From Candidatus Poribacteria bacterium (lineage in GTDB: Bacteria; Poribacteria; WGA-4E; WGA-3G), in contig JAJEJA010000095.1 in the NCBI GenBank assembly GCA_022828145.1, positions 1 to 64,000 on the forward strand: a stretch of 64,000 nucleotides of DNA. The letters run 5' to 3'. Position numbers and translations under genes: made by a program. The notes under the pieces are model-generated. The model was not told where the DNA came from, searched no databases, and saw only the letters and a program-made list of their open reading frames with translations. Positions 9,701-18,651 of the stretch are shown here, piece by piece (position 1 is the stretch's first letter; each line of letters starts with the position of its first letter).

Positions 9701-10353
9701 TCACTGTATGGGAACCTACTGGGAAGATCATGAAAGGGTGGGCATTACTACAGGAATCGCACGATACAAACGAAGAAGCAATTTCCCTCATCCGAGAGGG
9801 GCTTCTCGGATGGGAATCTAATCGGTCACGGGTATTGCGTCCCTTTTATTTAGGTATTTTAGCACAAGCATATATGCAAACAGGAAGAATCCAAGACGGA
9901 CTTCAGACTATTAATATCGCATTAGAGGCAGTTGCTGAAAGTGGTGAACGCGCAAATGAGGCTGAACTCTATCGCCTGAAAGGGGAACTTCTACTAAAGG
10001 CTGATAGTCTTCTCATAAAGGTAGATATGGATACAGGTAAACAAGAAAATAAGAACAATCATTCACTATATGAACGTGAAGCAGAAGTTTGCTTTGAAAA
10101 AGCAATAGATATAGCACAACGTCAAGAAGCAAAATCTTGGGAAATACGCACAGTTGTCAGTTTTAGCAAACTATTGATCGCACAGAATCGGCATGACATC
10201 GCATACCAGAAGCTTGAGATGATATGCGATTGGTTCACGGAAGGTTTTGATAATGTTGACCAGAAAGAAGCGCGCGCTTTACTACACAAATTAAGTCAGA
10301 AACTTTGTAACGAACAAAATAAATTACATACCTCTCAAAATCGGAAGGACTGA
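6772..10353 (+). CDS. Class III nucleotidyl cyclase / AAA ATPase / TPR protein
   Basis: Multidomain signalling protein of 1193 residues. Order: a zinc-ribbon-like N-terminus (C9, C12, C22, C25); a class III cyclase domain (about 50-260) with metal-binding D59 in 'FCDVIDST' and D103 in 'FGDGILVYFG'; an AAA/STAND-type ATPase (about 280-560) with Walker A 'GEAGIGKS' (K311) and Walker B 'LLLIAEDLHWAD' (E438-D439); then a long alpha-helical TPR array (about 740-1180). This architecture is widespread as a sensor in large-genome bacteria: TPRs probably gate the ATPase and cyclase. Both cyclase aspartates are present, so activity is plausible; whether it makes cAMP or cGMP is not clear. No good ribosome site precedes the ATG, yet the frame upstream is closed. 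The downstream TIM-barrel gene starts 5 bases after the stop. Confidence 0.88.
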   Translation: MQSLTQKRCTNCGFLNPSVKFCGDCGCELDNNETPISATPISKAVSKAERRQLTVLFCDVIDSTALTEQLDPEDLRQVLDAYRASVAAVVLEYDGHIAQYFGDGILVYFGYPIAHEDATRRAVQAGLGIVAGLETLNSQLLEMFGIQIQVRLSIDTGLVVVWEIGTPKNKTEQRSPLESYNGERYHGDAIDIVGKTPNIAARMQQIAPPNGIVIGDTTLRLIEGLFTYQDLGTITLKGISQPVPIYQILEEHPDSTLPAFRREQTKLPSHDGMTPIIGRDQHVSTLKDRWELALKSSGQVVLIEGEAGIGKSRIVAVIADTVTCYNGAEADAQILECRGSPDSQNSPLYPILTLLKQQLLKFGEMDTGEKRLVKLEEFLNRNDIRANQLPVLAELLEIDANYQPVALKPEQLRRRILQTLVRIFLRTAQRKPLLLIAEDLHWADPSTIDFLHLLISRMEKNPILAILTLRGEVEVNQDKTQAASRAKLNSLTGFRWVTDISLERMSREQVFQMISEVAGDHAIPSDVSKQIAEKTEGVPFFVEEITRMVIESDMQDIDVTTDIPATLQASLTARLDRLGDRKEIVQLGATLGREWTAELLHKVMVSITEEPTTDQILTHAEKTTVSHPLTDQMNNLQWLENELNYLIEADILRSRMTHENKLVYTFRHPLVQETAYQGLLKSTRIAYHRRIATVLRRSFGDVVRTQPELVAYHYTEGELPERGIEYWQQAGQRAVVRSANVEGIRHLTQGLTLLETLPDSPARAARELVLQTTLGPALIATMGYAAREVEETYVRAKELLETMPNSERMPLRFPILFGLWLSYLVRAKLQTARELGEQCLVMAEQQDDEVLQVEAHRALGATLFYLGELKMARAHIEAGISRYDPHQHPVHAFFHYLADPGMTLHAYAAPLMWCLGYPEQAIDKFQESQQMGEERPHPFSKVISLHFGALMYQQRGDAGKVNEYATELIAICKEHGFTVWEPTGKIMKGWALLQESHDTNEEAISLIREGLLGWESNRSRVLRPFYLGILAQAYMQTGRIQDGLQTINIALEAVAESGERANEAELYRLKGELLLKADSLLIKVDMDTGKQENKNNHSLYEREAEVCFEKAIDIAQRQEAKSWEIRTVVSFSKLLIAQNRHDIAYQKLEMICDWFTEGFDNVDQKEARALLHKLSQKLCNEQNKLHTSQNRKD

Positions 10354-10358
10354 ATATA

Positions 10359-11219
10359 ATGAGACTCGGGGTTGTTGGTATCTGTGGTGATTTTAGAAAA
10401 CTCAATCAAGAAGAGATATCCGCAGTTCAGGAAATGCAGTTTACTGGCGTAAGTTTCCACTTTTCAAGCGATAATATTCCGCTTGTTTCACCAAAAGAAT
10501 GTTCAACATGTAGATTTCTCCTTGAAAATGCTAAACTTGATCTGGTACAATTTGGTATAACCTATAAGGAGTGTTTATTTGATCCGCGATCTACGGTACG
10601 AGAAGCAGCAATTGCAGCGGTTAATTCTGGGATGCAAGTCGCGCGAAAACTCAACGCATTTTTCTATCTGTTCCGACCGGGTAGTCTAAACCCAGATGGC
10701 GCATGGACTTCACATAAGGACAACCATCTACCTGAGTCTATGGATAGGTTAATTGAAACTTTAAAACCGATTGCCGAAAATGCTGAACGCGAAGAATTGA
10801 CACTCGTCATGGAAACACACGCAATTTCCATTATGGATTCACCTGAAACTTGCAGAGAAGTCGTCGAAAAAGTCGGTTCTGATAGACTCCGCATCGTTAT
10901 GGATTTTGTCAACCATTTTCAAACACTCCGACAGGTTTATGAAAGCGAAGCAAGACTAAATCACATCTTTGATGTGATGGGACAGGTCGCACCGATGGCA
11001 CATATTAAAGACATACGCGTCGAAAACGGATTGGTCTTACATCTTAACGAAGAGGTACCAGGTGAAGGTGAGTTGGCATTGGGAGTTGCATTAAAGAGAT
11101 TTGATGAACTTTATCCTGACGGGTATGGACTGATAGAACATCTACCGAAAGAGAAGATACCGCTTGCGAATAAGAATGTCCGCAGAATCGCAACGGATAA
11201 CGGGGTTAGCATATATTAA
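10359..11219 (+). CDS. Xylose-isomerase-like TIM-barrel protein (sugar phosphate isomerase/epimerase family)
   Basis: Protein of 286 residues of the AP-endonuclease-2/sugar isomerase superfamily. Metal-ligand strands are recognisable: 'LVMETHA' (Glu), 'RIVMDFVNHF' (Asp and His), 'MAHIKDIR' (His, Asp) and 'GLIEHLP' (Glu-His) near the C-terminus. It probably isomerises or epimerises a sugar, inositol-type polyol or derivative; the substrate is unknown. GGAAGGA precedes the ATG. It follows the cyclase gene by 5 bases and precedes the unknown membrane-protein gene by 15, so the three are probably one operon. A second, distinct member of the superfamily lies at 56087-56887. Confidence 0.82.
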   Translation: MRLGVVGICGDFRKLNQEEISAVQEMQFTGVSFHFSSDNIPLVSPKECSTCRFLLENAKLDLVQFGITYKECLFDPRSTVREAAIAAVNSGMQVARKLNAFFYLFRPGSLNPDGAWTSHKDNHLPESMDRLIETLKPIAENAEREELTLVMETHAISIMDSPETCREVVEKVGSDRLRIVMDFVNHFQTLRQVYESEARLNHIFDVMGQVAPMAHIKDIRVENGLVLHLNEEVPGEGELALGVALKRFDELYPDGYGLIEHLPKEKIPLANKNVRRIATDNGVSIY

Positions 11220-11234
11220 TCGGAGGATTGAATC

Positions 11235-13622
11235 ATGGTAAAGAAACAACATGTACTTCTAATCATAATTATCATCGGGGTAGTCTTGGCATCCCATACA
11301 GCTGTAGCTCAGGAAGAAAAGATCGCTGACAGTATAGAGGATGGGGCAAAAACTCTCTGGGATAGAATAAAACTACCTGTTATTGCCGCCCTTCTCATGT
11401 TCGTTTTTCAAGGCATCTTTTATATCATCCGTTTGTTTAAGCATGACAGAATACTCAAGACAATCATGAACAAGTATGTCGTGTTTGATATGAAAGATGG
11501 TGCTCGATACCAAGGTACAATGCGCAAAGGTAGTAGTGGATGGGAAATTGTTTCCGAAGAATCACGACAACGCGGACAAGCACCAAGTTATATTTTTCCA
11601 GGAGATGAATTGAAGAATAGAATGAGAGGTTACGTAAGGTATATAGACACCATGAACGAACGGGAATTACGAGAACGTTCGTGGGAACTCGAACGTCTTC
11701 TCCACCCACCCATTTCTCAAAGATTTGCCCGAAAGGTACGCAACATCTTCGGTGCTTTGAATGACGCAGTTAAAAACGCAATTAATATGGTATGGGGTGG
11801 AATCCAACAGGCAGCAAACCCGTTAAAAAAACGACTACAAACCATTGATACTGCTGTCAAAGATATCGGAGGAGAAGGCGCAGAAGACCAGTATAATACA
11901 GCAATGAAAGAATTACAAACCCAATCTGAAGCTATCATTATGGAAGAAAGTTATGATTCTATAATTGAACGACTCGTAGGTACACGGGTAAAAATTAACG
12001 TGGAAGGTTCGGGACAATATATGGCTCTACTCAAAGATTACAGTCAAGAATATCTCTCATTCATGAATGTAAAAGATAAGGACAACAAAGGTTACAGAGA
12101 CCATTGGAGTTATGATCACGAATATAAACACAATATCAACAATTTCAACAGACGTGATGACCGAGGACTCCGCTGCCGCATGGTGGAAGACAAACAGGGA
12201 AGATACTTCTTAGTCTTAGAAAACAATACCGCCTATACAATACAGGTTGGAAAGATTATTCTCCATGATGGATCACCTAATTGGGAAAGGAACATGGAAT
12301 TTAAGTGGAGTGTTGAACCCCTCAGTGTCAAGAGAATTCGCCTTAACCCAGTGGCAAAACACCGAGTCGGTCCTTTTGAACGAGTTACAGTACCTGAAAT
12401 GCGGACTCCGAGAAACTATAAAAAGATACAAATCCATTTTCAATCTTTCAGAGATGCAGATGTTATCTTTCCACGAGGCGTGTGCAGAATCATAGAAAGT
12501 GCTGAAAAGCATCAACAGGAATTGTTCAGTATATCCGCATTGACTGAAGCACTCATGGACCGCAGTGAAAAGGAAGAAATCGCTATACAGGATGCTCATG
12601 GAAGACCTATTCACGGCATGAACCTTGTTCACGGATATGTCACCAATGTAAATGAAGAAAGACTTGATATAAAGTCAGTTGATTCAAGCTACAGTAGACG
12701 GTGGGAAGTAGAGAGTGCATATACCCATTTTGACAACACCTTACGTCACCGAGTGCCAATCCGCAAGCGAATAATGCCATTTTATGCGAAACGACTTGTT
12801 ACACAAAACGCACTTGTAGAACACATCAGGGAAAACCAACTACAGAGAGAAGCTATATCACATTTAGCGTATCCTAAAAAATTTAAGAAACGATTGCGAG
12901 TACCGTTGCTGAAGTTGGTTACAAATGGTGAAATTCGGCTACCCCTTAAAGTCATGGTATTTACGAGTAACGGCACAAATGAAGAGTACCCAGTCATTGA
13001 ACAGTTTGAACACATTCAGGAACATCACATGCTCTATGAACCTGTTGATACTTTACGCAATGATAGACTCGCTAAAATGGACATCCTATGGATAGGAAAC
13101 GGAGAGATATATAAAGCAGGGTATCGTCTCAATATTGATGCCGAACATAGGATCAAAAACTTTGTCAGTCAAGGCGGCATTGTTATCGTATCGGGACAGG
13201 ATGTGAAAACAAACGTAAGACAGAGACGCGGTGGTGGTTGGATTCCAGAACCTTTGACAGGTATTGAATATGACGAAACCGATGAACTTCTGCCAACTAC
13301 ACAAGGCAGAAGGAGTAGGGTTTTTCATAAACCGAATATGCTCAATACCACACCTGAAACAAAGGAGATTCCTTTAGTTAAACTTGACGATATGTGGGTC
13401 GACCCACTCGGTAAATGGAATTCACTCGCGAAATCTACAGCACAGGACGCCTCTGCACTGCTTACACTTCCATTTCAACAAGGATTGTACATTGTCACAA
13501 GCTTGAAGAATGATAATCCGAGAGATGTAGAAATAAACAGGAAATTGATGGAAAACCTGTTACACTATTCAGTCAAGTGGCTCGATACCCAGAAGTGGAA
13601 AGAACGTATCTTATTGCGTTAG
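11235..13622 (+). CDS. Large exported/membrane protein of unknown function
   Basis: Not recognised as a named family. The 795 residues begin with a signal peptide ('HVLLIIIIIGVVLASHTAVAQ') and then a likely membrane span (about 48-67, 'VIAALLMFVFQGIFYIIRLF'). Three beta-rich stretches look alike: 'YVVFDMKDGARYQGTMRKG' (about 78), 'VKINVEGSGQYMALLKDYS' (about 252) and 'VHGYVTNVNEERLDIKSVD' (about 462), reminiscent of small Sm/SH3-like barrels, but this is only an impression. The C-terminal 190 residues contain 'KMDILWIGNGEIYKAG' and 'NFVSQGGIVIVSGQDV', the pattern of a glutamine-amidotransferase-like Rossmann fold that lacks an obvious catalytic Cys. GGAGG lies 8 bases before the ATG. It probably ends the cyclase/TIM-barrel operon. 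Confidence 0.7.
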   Translation: MVKKQHVLLIIIIIGVVLASHTAVAQEEKIADSIEDGAKTLWDRIKLPVIAALLMFVFQGIFYIIRLFKHDRILKTIMNKYVVFDMKDGARYQGTMRKGSSGWEIVSEESRQRGQAPSYIFPGDELKNRMRGYVRYIDTMNERELRERSWELERLLHPPISQRFARKVRNIFGALNDAVKNAINMVWGGIQQAANPLKKRLQTIDTAVKDIGGEGAEDQYNTAMKELQTQSEAIIMEESYDSIIERLVGTRVKINVEGSGQYMALLKDYSQEYLSFMNVKDKDNKGYRDHWSYDHEYKHNINNFNRRDDRGLRCRMVEDKQGRYFLVLENNTAYTIQVGKIILHDGSPNWERNMEFKWSVEPLSVKRIRLNPVAKHRVGPFERVTVPEMRTPRNYKKIQIHFQSFRDADVIFPRGVCRIIESAEKHQQELFSISALTEALMDRSEKEEIAIQDAHGRPIHGMNLVHGYVTNVNEERLDIKSVDSSYSRRWEVESAYTHFDNTLRHRVPIRKRIMPFYAKRLVTQNALVEHIRENQLQREAISHLAYPKKFKKRLRVPLLKLVTNGEIRLPLKVMVFTSNGTNEEYPVIEQFEHIQEHHMLYEPVDTLRNDRLAKMDILWIGNGEIYKAGYRLNIDAEHRIKNFVSQGGIVIVSGQDVKTNVRQRRGGGWIPEPLTGIEYDETDELLPTTQGRRSRVFHKPNMLNTTPETKEIPLVKLDDMWVDPLGKWNSLAKSTAQDASALLTLPFQQGLYIVTSLKNDNPRDVEINRKLMENLLHYSVKWLDTQKWKERILLR

Positions 13623-13639
13623 TCAGACTCTATAACAAG

Positions 13640-13682
13640 AATGCGGGAGACATCATTCAGATGAAGTTTCCCGCATTTTTTA
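13640..13682. terminator. Bidirectional terminator hairpin
   Basis: AATGCGGGA (13640-13648) pairs with TCCCGCATT (13669-13677), and a run of T follows. It sits between the convergent unknown membrane-protein gene and the UPF0182 gene. Confidence 0.8.
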
Positions 13683-13701
13683 TGTTCTACTGACTGTTTC
13701 T

Positions 13702-16700
13702 CTAATTTCCCGATGCTTTTGTGTTTGTGCCCTTTTCTGCCGCTTTTAGGGCTTTACCAAAGTCTTCCACGGATTTCAATAGTACCTCAAATTGTTCTGA
13801 CAATGTCAATGTCTCTTCGTCGTCTGTTTCAGTTGTTGTAGCAGAAGGTTGTCCTAAAAATATCTTTCGCAACGCTTCATCAAAGGACTGATCCGCAGCA
13901 AGTGCAAAGGACTCATTCTCATGTGGGTCTGCTGCTGCTACGACAATAGTCATCAAGGTCGGTAAATCCTGTATAGGATCTTCAGAACCATTAACATCAG
14001 AACCATTCTTTCCCTTAATCTTCTTCGGTTTAACGAAGATAGGTTTAACATAGAAAATACCTTCCTCAATTGGAATGACATGTAGATTCCCTCTTATAAT
14101 ATCGTTGTTTTTAGTAAACTCAGGAGAACTTGGCCAAATTTCTTCCTCCTTGCCGATATCATCTTCTACATGTTTTGGGCCCTTAACATTCAGTTTTTCT
14201 GAAAGCGTATAGACGATGCGTTGTCCATAATTCGGTGGATCGCAACGGGCAATCATCCAACCTTTCATGAAATTGTCTTTCTTCGGTGGGGTAAATGGAA
14301 TCATATTAACAAATTCAGCTTTTTCTTCACCAGGTAGCTTCAACATGACGTAATAAGGCATCATCTCGTGATTCGGCGTATCTGAATAATATGCCTCCTT
14401 TGAAATCTTCCATTGATTGCTATTGTTGATGAACTTCCCTGCATCTCGTTCATGATAGTCTCCGTATTTTCGAGCTTGAATCCTCGTTAAGTAATCAGGA
14501 AAACGCCGATGAGATCTCAACCCTTCTGGCATATTTTCTATGTTCTTAAATAGTTTCGGATAAGCTTTCCTGTAGATTTCCGTAATTGCTTCATTTTCAA
14601 TGTCCGTATAGAAATCGACCTTTCCAGAATAGGCATTGACTACAGCGACACCAGGATTACGAATGTAATTGAACCTTTTGAACCTTTTGAAACGAGGTTC
14701 TACGTACAGATCAAGTTCATTGTCTTCAATTGGAGCAGTGTCATCTGAATAAGGTTGTGCATTCGGGAACCAATCGCTTGTAACATAGAAGTCTACGATC
14801 CACCACAGTTTTCCATCGTAGATCACAATGTACGGATCAGGGTCGTAATCAAGGAAAGGAGCGATTTGTGATAAACGGTCCTTGACAAGTTTACCATCCT
14901 TCCGCGTCCCTATTCTACGCCAAAACATGACGCGACTATCAGACTTTAGGTTTGAGTTCCGCAAGATAAAGACAGATGAGAATCGCACAGCAAAGCAGAA
15001 CCTTCTAAACAATCCACCTAATTCAACCCCGCCTTCTTTTCCTTCATAATGGTAACCTTTATTGGTATCTTCCACTTCAGGTGCGGATGTATTATCGTCA
15101 GATGTGCCTTCCGCTTCCTCAATATTCTGTTCCGGTTGTCTATTGTTATCTTCCACTTCAGGTGCGGATGTATTATCGTCAGATGTGCCTTCCGCTTCCT
15201 CAACATTATATTCCGGTTGTTTTGTATTGACGATCACATAATCGCTTGTCATTTCACCATAATAGATTCTCGGTTGACTTACCTCTAACTCCGCATAGTC
15301 CATACCCTCTTTCTGACTGATGGGAACACCTTTAACCCACAAATCTGGTGTATTACCGGAAACTTCATTGACAGGGGCAACACATACACCGTAACCGTGT
15401 GTAAACTGCAGCTTGAGTTCTCCCCATTCTCTGGGACCTGGATCCACATCAATCTCGCGAGCAGAGATAAGCATCTGTCTATACTGTTCTACTGAATTTG
15501 CACTGTTTTCTGGTGACTCCTGATTTTCAGTTCGTCTACTTAAACGGTATCTATCAACATCAGCATAAGGGTGAAAATCATGATGGCGTTTGATCTCCGC
15601 ATTGCGAAGAATATGGTAGAATACACGTCGATCCCAAAATTGGATATTTTGTTTGACTTCTTCATTTCGCTCAATAATCGTTTCAAGTTTGGCAAGACCT
15701 TTTTCATATCCATAACTCTCTCTCTTAATTTGATTTAAATCATAAGCTGTCCGTGTGTCCTGAATATGTTGCTTTAGGAATTCACTTTCTACTTTTACCG
15801 CATTACTTGCTGTCCTGACTGTCCAGTAATTTATCACCATAGGATAAACATGAAGTAAGCAGACATGACCTACTAATAATATTGCAATTGAAGCATACCA
15901 AATTATACGTCTTCTCCAGAATAAGTTAAATATGATAACAACACCAATAGCAAGGAGAATGACAAAGTATATCTGTGTTGCACCCGCAAGCATACTGTCA
16001 GCATAGAACATACCATGATATTCTGATAATCGTCTTGATAATGAAGGTTTGTAAAGTTTACTCCACAAATGAACCTGTGCAGTCCAGATTCCCGCTGCCA
16101 GCAACATCAGCCACAAAACAGTTCCATGCAATACAATATTTCTTTTTACATACCCTTTAGAACGCGCATCACGCCGATAATAGTAGTTATAGAGAAAACC
16201 CACAAAAATGCAGGTTGTCCAAAGCAGGATATTAACCCACAAACTCACAGATTGATGTATAGGAAAAGAGAAAAGAAAGAAATTCCTGTCTTTACCCAAT
16301 AGATAAGGTTCTATCTTTTCTACGGGACGGTATAAATAACGTACAAATGCATCGTCGAGCGACATCATCGGAACAGCAAGAATTAAGGCAACAAGTACTG
16401 TTCCGCAGAAGAATACGCGATGAAAAGCTACAGTCTGATCACGTGTCCAACGCGCAAATTCACGCGGTTCAGGACAGAGACGTTTTGCAATTATACCGTT
16501 TAAATTCAGGAAGAGTAAGGCAATGAAAAAAAATCCAGCAAACAGTCCCCACTTCACTTGCCGGATCTTCCAAAAAACTTCTGAGTATTCAACGTTTTCA
16601 TAAAACCAGAGATGTTCAGTATAGAGGTATGAAAAAGGAAAAATACTGCTTAGCAGCGCAATACCCCCGATACCCCAAAGAAGATATGCTTGAAATCTCA

Positions 16701-16815
16701 GGACCAACTTCCGATACCAAGTGCCTTTTCGGTACCGAAATATACCCCAAATCAGCGTTAAAACGACAAGAAAAAAGTTGAAAAGTAACCAAGCAATCGC
16801 TATATCTGGTGTCAT
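13702..16815 (-). CDS. UPF0182 (COG1615) family large membrane protein
   Basis: Protein of 1037 residues from the chosen start. The first 310 residues hold about eight membrane spans (for example 'AWLLFNFFLVVLTLIWGIF' and 'VLWLMLLAAGIWTAQVHLW'), followed by a long soluble domain that carries UPF0182 hallmarks such as 'RDPDDR'-less but similar 'FTHGYGVCVAPVNEV', 'PRIYYGEMTSDYVIVNTKQPEY' and 'VNAYSGKVDFY'. Function of the family is not established. I start it at the ATG with AAGGAG 9 bases upstream; the longer frame begins 96 bases earlier with no site. An acidic 27-residue unit is tandemly duplicated in the soluble domain (see the repeat at 15071). The C-terminus is acidic and Thr-rich. It is monocistronic and divergent from the nuclease-like gene. 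Confidence 0.85.
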   Translation of the reverse strand: MTPDIAIAWLLFNFFLVVLTLIWGIFRYRKGTWYRKLVLRFQAYLLWGIGGIALLSSIFPFSYLYTEHLWFYENVEYSEVFWKIRQVKWGLFAGFFFIALLFLNLNGIIAKRLCPEPREFARWTRDQTVAFHRVFFCGTVLVALILAVPMMSLDDAFVRYLYRPVEKIEPYLLGKDRNFFLFSFPIHQSVSLWVNILLWTTCIFVGFLYNYYYRRDARSKGYVKRNIVLHGTVLWLMLLAAGIWTAQVHLWSKLYKPSLSRRLSEYHGMFYADSMLAGATQIYFVILLAIGVVIIFNLFWRRRIIWYASIAILLVGHVCLLHVYPMVINYWTVRTASNAVKVESEFLKQHIQDTRTAYDLNQIKRESYGYEKGLAKLETIIERNEEVKQNIQFWDRRVFYHILRNAEIKRHHDFHPYADVDRYRLSRRTENQESPENSANSVEQYRQMLISAREIDVDPGPREWGELKLQFTHGYGVCVAPVNEVSGNTPDLWVKGVPISQKEGMDYAELEVSQPRIYYGEMTSDYVIVNTKQPEYNVEEAEGTSDDNTSAPEVEDNNRQPEQNIEEAEGTSDDNTSAPEVEDTNKGYHYEGKEGGVELGGLFRRFCFAVRFSSVFILRNSNLKSDSRVMFWRRIGTRKDGKLVKDRLSQIAPFLDYDPDPYIVIYDGKLWWIVDFYVTSDWFPNAQPYSDDTAPIEDNELDLYVEPRFKRFKRFNYIRNPGVAVVNAYSGKVDFYTDIENEAITEIYRKAYPKLFKNIENMPEGLRSHRRFPDYLTRIQARKYGDYHERDAGKFINNSNQWKISKEAYYSDTPNHEMMPYYVMLKLPGEEKAEFVNMIPFTPPKKDNFMKGWMIARCDPPNYGQRIVYTLSEKLNVKGPKHVEDDIGKEEEIWPSSPEFTKNNDIIRGNLHVIPIEEGIFYVKPIFVKPKKIKGKNGSDVNGSEDPIQDLPTLMTIVVAAADPHENESFALAADQSFDEALRKIFLGQPSATTTETDDEETLTLSEQFEVLLKSVEDFGKALKAAEKGTNTKASGN
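15071..15232 (-). repeat. 81-bp tandem duplication within UPF0182 gene
   Basis: Two head-to-tail copies of an 81-base unit (15071-15151 and 15152-15232) differ at a handful of positions, mostly near the end of the second copy. Each encodes 27 residues containing 'EEAEGTSDDNTSAPEVED', so the reading frame is kept. It lies in an acidic, probably disordered linker. Confidence 0.9.
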
Positions 16816-17037
16816 ATCAGGCATCTCCTTATAATATAGTGTTCGGTGCATATCTATATATAAAGAATAACATGCTTTTTTCTCTAATGTCAAGGTGAAC
16901 CGCAATTGCACAGTGATTGTTTTCAGTTTTGCTTGTGATAATTAACTTTACATGATACACTTAACATATACATCCTGTAACTTTAAGAACGTTGGTAGTA
17001 AAAGAAAAAAATGCCGTGATAAGGAGGGACTGCAGTC

Positions 17038-17643
17038 ATGGCTTATAGCAATTTTACATTGGAAACCGTTCGGAAAACATTTAAATTGGAAGCTGAGGAA
17101 ACCGCAGACATTTCTTCAGGCATAGCCCCAGTCATACCCAGTGAACAGCTCACCACGATACTGTCGAGGAACGTGCCGTTAGCTGTTGCTATAGGCACAG
17201 AGAAGGCAAAGTCAGAAATGATCGTCACCAATGTACTTGTTGAACTCCGAGAACACTTCACTCGGCGTATTAGTCTGTTTTCAGGTATTGATTTCAACGT
17301 TGATGCAGAAAACGGCTTAACCGGTGTATGCGATTTCTTGATAAGCCACTCGCCTACGCAATTTTATTTAGAGGCACCCATTATCGTCATCGTTGAGGCT
17401 AAGAAAGATGAACCGACAACAGGATTCGGACAGTGTGTCGCGGAAATGCTCGCCGCACAACGTTTTAATGCTGAAAAACAAAATGAAATCCCTTACATTT
17501 ATGGAGTTGCTACTACAGGCACAATGTGGCAATTTCTTAAACTCAATGCACAGATGCTCTATATTGACAGAGCAGTCTATTCAATTCAGCAATGTGACAA
17601 AATCTTCGGCATCCTCGTCAGAATGGTTGAGCAACAGGTGTAA
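17038..17643 (+). CDS. PD-(D/E)XK-like hypothetical protein
   Basis: Protein of 201 residues, not a named gene. The central part has the layout of a PD-(D/E)XK nuclease fold: an Asp in 'LTGVCDFLIS', then 'IIVIVEAKKDE' giving the E-x-K core, then a helix with Gln in 'GFGQCVAEMLAAQ'. Related unnamed proteins are common in cyanobacteria and filamentous bacteria, as far as I recall. AAGGAGGG lies 9 bases before the ATG, an excellent site. It lies 45 bases ahead of dprA and is probably co-transcribed, which fits a DNA-processing role but does not prove it. No methyltransferase or specificity gene is nearby, so a classic restriction system is unlikely. Confidence 0.7.
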   Translation: MAYSNFTLETVRKTFKLEAEETADISSGIAPVIPSEQLTTILSRNVPLAVAIGTEKAKSEMIVTNVLVELREHFTRRISLFSGIDFNVDAENGLTGVCDFLISHSPTQFYLEAPIIVIVEAKKDEPTTGFGQCVAEMLAAQRFNAEKQNEIPYIYGVATTGTMWQFLKLNAQMLYIDRAVYSIQQCDKIFGILVRMVEQQV

Positions 17644-17688
17644 GGTATTCCAAGCGAAACATAAGCTATAGAAAACTATTAACTAAAA

Positions 17689-18651
17689 ATGTCAAATTAC
17701 ACTAATTCAGAAAAAAGAAAACATCAAGAATACCTGTTTGCGCTTAATTCGGTTGAGGGAATTGGACCAGTTAGAATCAAAAATTTATTAAAACATTTCG
17801 GAACAGTAGAACGGATCTTTGAAGCAGAAATCTATGAAATAGCACAATTGCCGAGATTTAATCCGATTTTAGCAACGCGCATCCTGACTGCACGTAAGCA
17901 GTTAGATCAGTATCGCCAAAAGTTTGACGAACTTACAGACCAAGGAATCGAGATACTCTTTAAGGAAGATAATAGGTATCCAACGCTCCTAAAATTGTTG
18001 CCCGATGCACCTATATTGCTCTGTAAGATCGGTAAACTGTCTGACGTGACGGATAAGTGCATAGCAATTGTCGGCAGTTCAAAACCCACACCTGAAGCGA
18101 TTGAGGTGACACTCGATCTTTCAATGCGATTGGCGAACGCAGGTTTTACGATAGTAAGTGGACTGGCAGCTGGTATTGACGCAAACGCACATTACGGGAC
18201 ATTTTGTGTAGGTGGAACAACTATTGGTGTCATCGCAACAGACCTGTCATATATCTATCCACCCCAGAATAAGGAACTCGCAAAACAGATTTGTGAGACA
18301 GGTTGCATTTTTTCGGAACACCCGTATCCAACAAAACCGACGCCAACCTATTTGGTCATGCGAAACAGGATCATCACGGGTATCTCTATGGCAACCATTG
18401 TGATTGAAACAGCTATAGATAATGGGGCAATGCATACAGCACGCTACGCTGAACGACAAGATAGGCCGGTTTTTGCCTGTCAATGGAATTCGCAAAATGA
18501 GCACAGGGCAGGTACACGACAACTCATCGCAAAAGGGGCAATACCTTTTCAACCTAATCAACTCGATTTCGTAGAGAATTTATTAAAAGAACCGGATAAA
18601 CTAAAATCACATATTATAGGTACATCTGCAGAACAAACACAATTATTTTAA
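17689..18651 (+). CDS. dprA: DNA-processing protein DprA/Smf
   Basis: Single-stranded-DNA-binding RecA loader used in natural transformation, 320 residues. An N-terminal helix-hairpin-helix-like region ('VEGIGPVRIKNLLKHFG') precedes the Rossmann core: 'KCIAIVGSSKPT', 'IVSGLAAGIDANAHYGT', 'GCIFSEHPY' and 'LVMRNRIITGIS' followed by 'TIVIETAIDNGAMHTA'. The usual 'VGSR' reads 'VGSS' here. The C-terminal winged helix of some DprA proteins seems absent. There is no clear Shine-Dalgarno before the ATG, so translational coupling with the upstream gene is possible. The gene is followed by a gene-free AT-rich gap. Confidence 0.92.
   Translation: MSNYTNSEKRKHQEYLFALNSVEGIGPVRIKNLLKHFGTVERIFEAEIYEIAQLPRFNPILATRILTARKQLDQYRQKFDELTDQGIEILFKEDNRYPTLLKLLPDAPILLCKIGKLSDVTDKCIAIVGSSKPTPEAIEVTLDLSMRLANAGFTIVSGLAAGIDANAHYGTFCVGGTTIGVIATDLSYIYPPQNKELAKQICETGCIFSEHPYPTKPTPTYLVMRNRIITGISMATIVIETAIDNGAMHTARYAERQDRPVFACQWNSQNEHRAGTRQLIAKGAIPFQPNQLDFVENLLKEPDKLKSHIIGTSAEQTQLF

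Noticed and set aside
17038-18651. Restriction-modification system
   Set aside because: No methyltransferase, helicase or specificity subunit is nearby, and the second gene is clearly dprA.
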